Assembly (NCBI GenBank): GCA_021775555.1
Contig: JAJFHP010000067.1
Location: 1 to 64,000, forward strand
Reading direction: 5' to 3'
DNA: 64,000 nt
Origin: Hyphomicrobiales bacterium
GTDB lineage: Bacteria; Pseudomonadota; Alphaproteobacteria; Rhizobiales; Methyloligellaceae
Below are positions 62,095 to 64,000 of the stretch, in pieces. The first letter of the stretch is position 1; each line of letters opens with the position of its first letter. Below the pieces are notes generated by a model. The model worked only from the letters and a program-made list of their open reading frames with translations, ran no database searches and was not told where the DNA came from. The position numbers and the translations under genes are program-made.

Positions 62095-63315
62095 TTGGAC
62101 GGATTGACCATCGCCCAGGAACGAATCGCCAGCGAAGCACAGGAAAACACCGGACTTCTCGATCTGAGTTCGCTCGGCCTTGAAGTATTGCCGGAAGAGT
62201 TGTTTTCACTGAAGAATTTGCATGCGCTGAATCTCGACGGGGCTTTCCGGAATGAAAATGTACAGCAGGGCAAGAGCGCCTCATCAGCCGCACAACATCC
62301 CGTAGAGGCACAAATTGAGCGCCTCGCCGCATTGCCGGAACTCCAGACATTGTCGGTGAGTGGTACGGGTCTGGTTGACTTGACCCCGCTCCAGGAGCTG
62401 CCAGCTCTGCAATCGCTGGACTGCAAGCTTAACCCGGTAATCGATCTCACCCCGATCAAGGGTATGAAAAAGTTGCGATCGTTTTCCTGCGCGGCAACCG
62501 GTGTCATCGATCTCGCCCCGCTTCAGGATTTATCTTCTCTGCAGTTCTTAGCCTGCTCGGACACGGAGGTGAGAGATCTTGCACCGTTGAAGAAACTGGC
62601 GTCTCTGAAATCGCTGTTCTGTTCACATGCACCGGTAAACGATCTCGACCCGCTCAAGGGATTGGCAAAACTGCAATTGCTCTACTGCAACTTGAGCAAT
62701 GTGCAGGACCTTTCCCCCCTTGAGAACCTGGCGGCGTTGCAGTCACTCCACTGCTCGCACACAATGATAAGCGACCTCACTCCGCTCAAGGACCTGTCAG
62801 CCTTGCAACAGCTTGACTGCTCACACACGCTGGTGAGTGATCTCACCCCGCTCAAAGGCCTGTCGGCCCTGCAAAAGCTTGAATGCATGCATACCCAGGT
62901 AAGCGACCTTTCCCCTCTCAAAGGTTTGACAGCCCTGCAAGTGCTTAAATTCGCGGAAACGGCGGTTAGGGATCTCACTCCGCTCAAGGGCCTGTCATCT
63001 CTGCAAGAGCTAAAATGCTCACGTACCCCGGTGAGTGATCTCACCCCGCTCAAGGGGCTTTCATCCCTGAAAAAACTCAATTGCTCACGAGCGCCTGTGA
63101 ACGACCTAACCCCGATCAAGGACCTGCCGGCCCTGCAATCGCTTGACTGTTCAGGATGCCTGCTGGTGCCACCACCAGAAAATTTCTGGCTCATGCCAAC
63201 CTTGTCGGAATTGATCCTCCATAAAACCCAGATTTCAGGCATTCCCGCCTGGGTGCTTTCACAAAACGACGGCGACGATTGCCTGGAATCCCTTCGCGCG
63301 CATGTTCGTGTTTAA
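62095..63315 (+). CDS. leucine-rich-repeat protein, cytoplasmic
   Basis: A 406-residue LRR protein with no signal peptide. The N-terminus (1-50) has TGLLDLSSLGLEVLPEEL, resembling the start of LRR regions in Roco-type proteins. After a spacer, eleven full 22-residue repeats plus a partial twelfth follow, of the form LTPLKGLSxLQxLxCSxTxVSD (from residue 96). A C-terminal cap (about 355-406) completes it. Many repeats carry a cysteine at the same position. The TTG start has GAGGAGG ahead. No GTPase, kinase or TIR domain is present, so it looks like a stand-alone protein-binding scaffold. Confidence 0.85.
   Translation: MDGLTIAQERIASEAQENTGLLDLSSLGLEVLPEELFSLKNLHALNLDGAFRNENVQQGKSASSAAQHPVEAQIERLAALPELQTLSVSGTGLVDLTPLQELPALQSLDCKLNPVIDLTPIKGMKKLRSFSCAATGVIDLAPLQDLSSLQFLACSDTEVRDLAPLKKLASLKSLFCSHAPVNDLDPLKGLAKLQLLYCNLSNVQDLSPLENLAALQSLHCSHTMISDLTPLKDLSALQQLDCSHTLVSDLTPLKGLSALQKLECMHTQVSDLSPLKGLTALQVLKFAETAVRDLTPLKGLSSLQELKCSRTPVSDLTPLKGLSSLKKLNCSRAPVNDLTPIKDLPALQSLDCSGCLLVPPPENFWLMPTLSELILHKTQISGIPAWVLSQNDGDDCLESLRAHVRV
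62380..63170 (+). repeat. 66-base coding repeats (LRR array)
   Basis: Eleven complete 66-base units and a partial twelfth encode 22-residue leucine-rich repeats. Several units from about 62780 on share long stretches such as CTCACCCCGCTCAAGG, implying recent copy gain or gene conversion in that part, while the first units are more diverged. Confidence 0.8.
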
Positions 63316-63479
63316 AATACGCTCGGGGAAGATGGGAGAAATTTAAGGCACTGAAAGATATAATGAAATTACAAGAACAAAACCGCTGAAGACAAAATGT
63401 GTGATATACGTCACTTCTCGTCAGATGAGGCATACTTATCTTCAGGGTGTCTCATCAAATTGAAATTGAAAGCGCAACA

Positions 63480-64000
63480 ATGACCGATAAAGCCGCCCCG
63501 ATTGTAAATTTGCAGCAAGACCAGCCCGCCGCATTCGCGCATGTCTATGAAGGTCCTTCCGGCACATGGATTGTTCAGGACGACATGGATAGCCGTGGTG
63601 GAATGTTCACCAACCGCAAAGCTGCAATGAAGTTTGTGGACGGTGAATTTGGTCCTGAGACGAAAATCATTTCCTCAGCGCCGGCAACGGACGCGATTGA
63701 CACGGATTCACCTATCCCAAGCAACCAGCAGATCGTACCGCACACCCGGCATCGTTATGAAGTTCATGACGGGCAGGTTACGTGGTCAAAAATTGCAGAT
63801 GGTTCAGCCCAGGGTGATGTTTTCGATGGTGAAATCAGCAGTAAAGGATGGGACGAGGCCGCCCATGCCGTAGCAGACGCGGCGAATATGGAAGGAAGCT
63901 GGGCGGCAGCTGCGAAGCTTCTGATCGAGCAGTCCGGACAGGATGCTGGCAAAAGCTCGAAGACGAAGTCCAAAGGCTCCAACGGGAAAGATCAGAAAGA
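63480..64000 (+). CDS. hypothetical protein, cut by the right edge
   Basis: An ATG at 63480 opens a frame of at least 173 codons that runs off the window, so no stop is seen. The product begins MTDKAAPIVNLQQDQPAAF. It has two similar stretches: one around GPSGTWIVQDDMDSRGGMF with NRKAAMKFVDGEFG, the other around HDGQVTWSKIADGSAQGDVF with KGWDEAAHAVADAAN. That suggests two copies of a small domain with a conserved Trp. The end in view is rich in lysine and serine. There is no signal peptide and no family I recognise. The ribosome site is weak. Confidence 0.6.
   Translation, partial: MTDKAAPIVNLQQDQPAAFAHVYEGPSGTWIVQDDMDSRGGMFTNRKAAMKFVDGEFGPETKIISSAPATDAIDTDSPIPSNQQIVPHTRHRYEVHDGQVTWSKIADGSAQGDVFDGEISSKGWDEAAHAVADAANMEGSWAAAAKLLIEQSGQDAGKSSKTKSKGSNGKDQK

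Noticed and set aside
62380..63170. Regular 66-base repeats as a CRISPR array
   Set aside because: The repeats are continuous coding LRR units without unique spacers.

Overview
The window looks like chromosomal DNA of a GC-moderate (mid-50s percent by eye) alphaproteobacterium, probably from the Hyphomicrobiales/Rhodobacterales sphere. The support is the gene content: heterotetrameric sarcosine oxidase, a TAXI-type TRAP transporter, Phn and Ugp ABC transporters, and a Paracoccus-like nirS with divergent nirI-nirX. The gene style agrees: many ATGA overlaps, GTG/TTG starts and GGGAGGAG ribosome sites. The genus cannot be named from sequence reading alone.

Layout. 1-420: non-coding edge with two tandem hairpin repeats and a 3' remnant of tRNA-Phe, which looks like an integration scar. 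514-5021 (minus): five-gene operon of enoyl-CoA hydratase, GntR regulator, two aconitase-type hydratase subunits and a class V aminotransferase. It diverges from a TAXI TRAP transporter (5299-9090). 9257-14682: denitrification block with nirS, a DsrC/TusE-like gene, and divergent nirI-nirX under a perfect FNR/NNR box. 14799-16451: a small secreted protein with knottin cysteine spacing behind a 13-codon coupled leader ORF, then a cysteine-rich SH3/peptidoglycan-binding secreted protein. 16487-25315 (minus): sarcosine/dimethylglycine operon (FAD-GcvT oxidoreductase, MmgE/PrpD, SoxB, SoxD, SoxA, SoxG). It diverges from an RpiR regulator, a polar amino-acid ABC transporter and a threonine-synthase-like enzyme (25461-31078).

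31262-40967 (plus): five consecutive genes for exported envelope proteins. These are a 1780-residue protein with eight DUF11-like repeats, a cysteine-rich peptidoglycan-binding protein, an SH3 protein with a CxxCH motif, and two tandemly duplicated YceI proteins. One YceI copy ends in a peptidoglycan-binding module and the other in an OmpA module. This is the best candidate in the window for an undescribed system. 41002-44540 (minus): phnDCEE-type transporter without C-P lyase genes. 44715-51408 (minus): DeoR regulator, Ugp-like ABC transporter, EEP phosphodiesterase and HAD phosphatase, divergent from glpD and followed by glpK. Together these would import and consume glycerol phosphates. 54698-63315: MscS channel, a decayed glpK fragment, a B12-type radical SAM protein, an S41 protease, a Crp/Fnr regulator and an LRR protein. 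The right edge cuts an unrecognised gene.

A pattern across operons: all four transporter operons that have both a binding-protein gene and a downstream permease or ATPase gene carry a GC-rich stem-loop just after the binding-protein gene (6350, 27309, 43460, 48160). This fits raised expression of the binding protein relative to the membrane parts. It also argues against the longer upstream starts of two permease genes.
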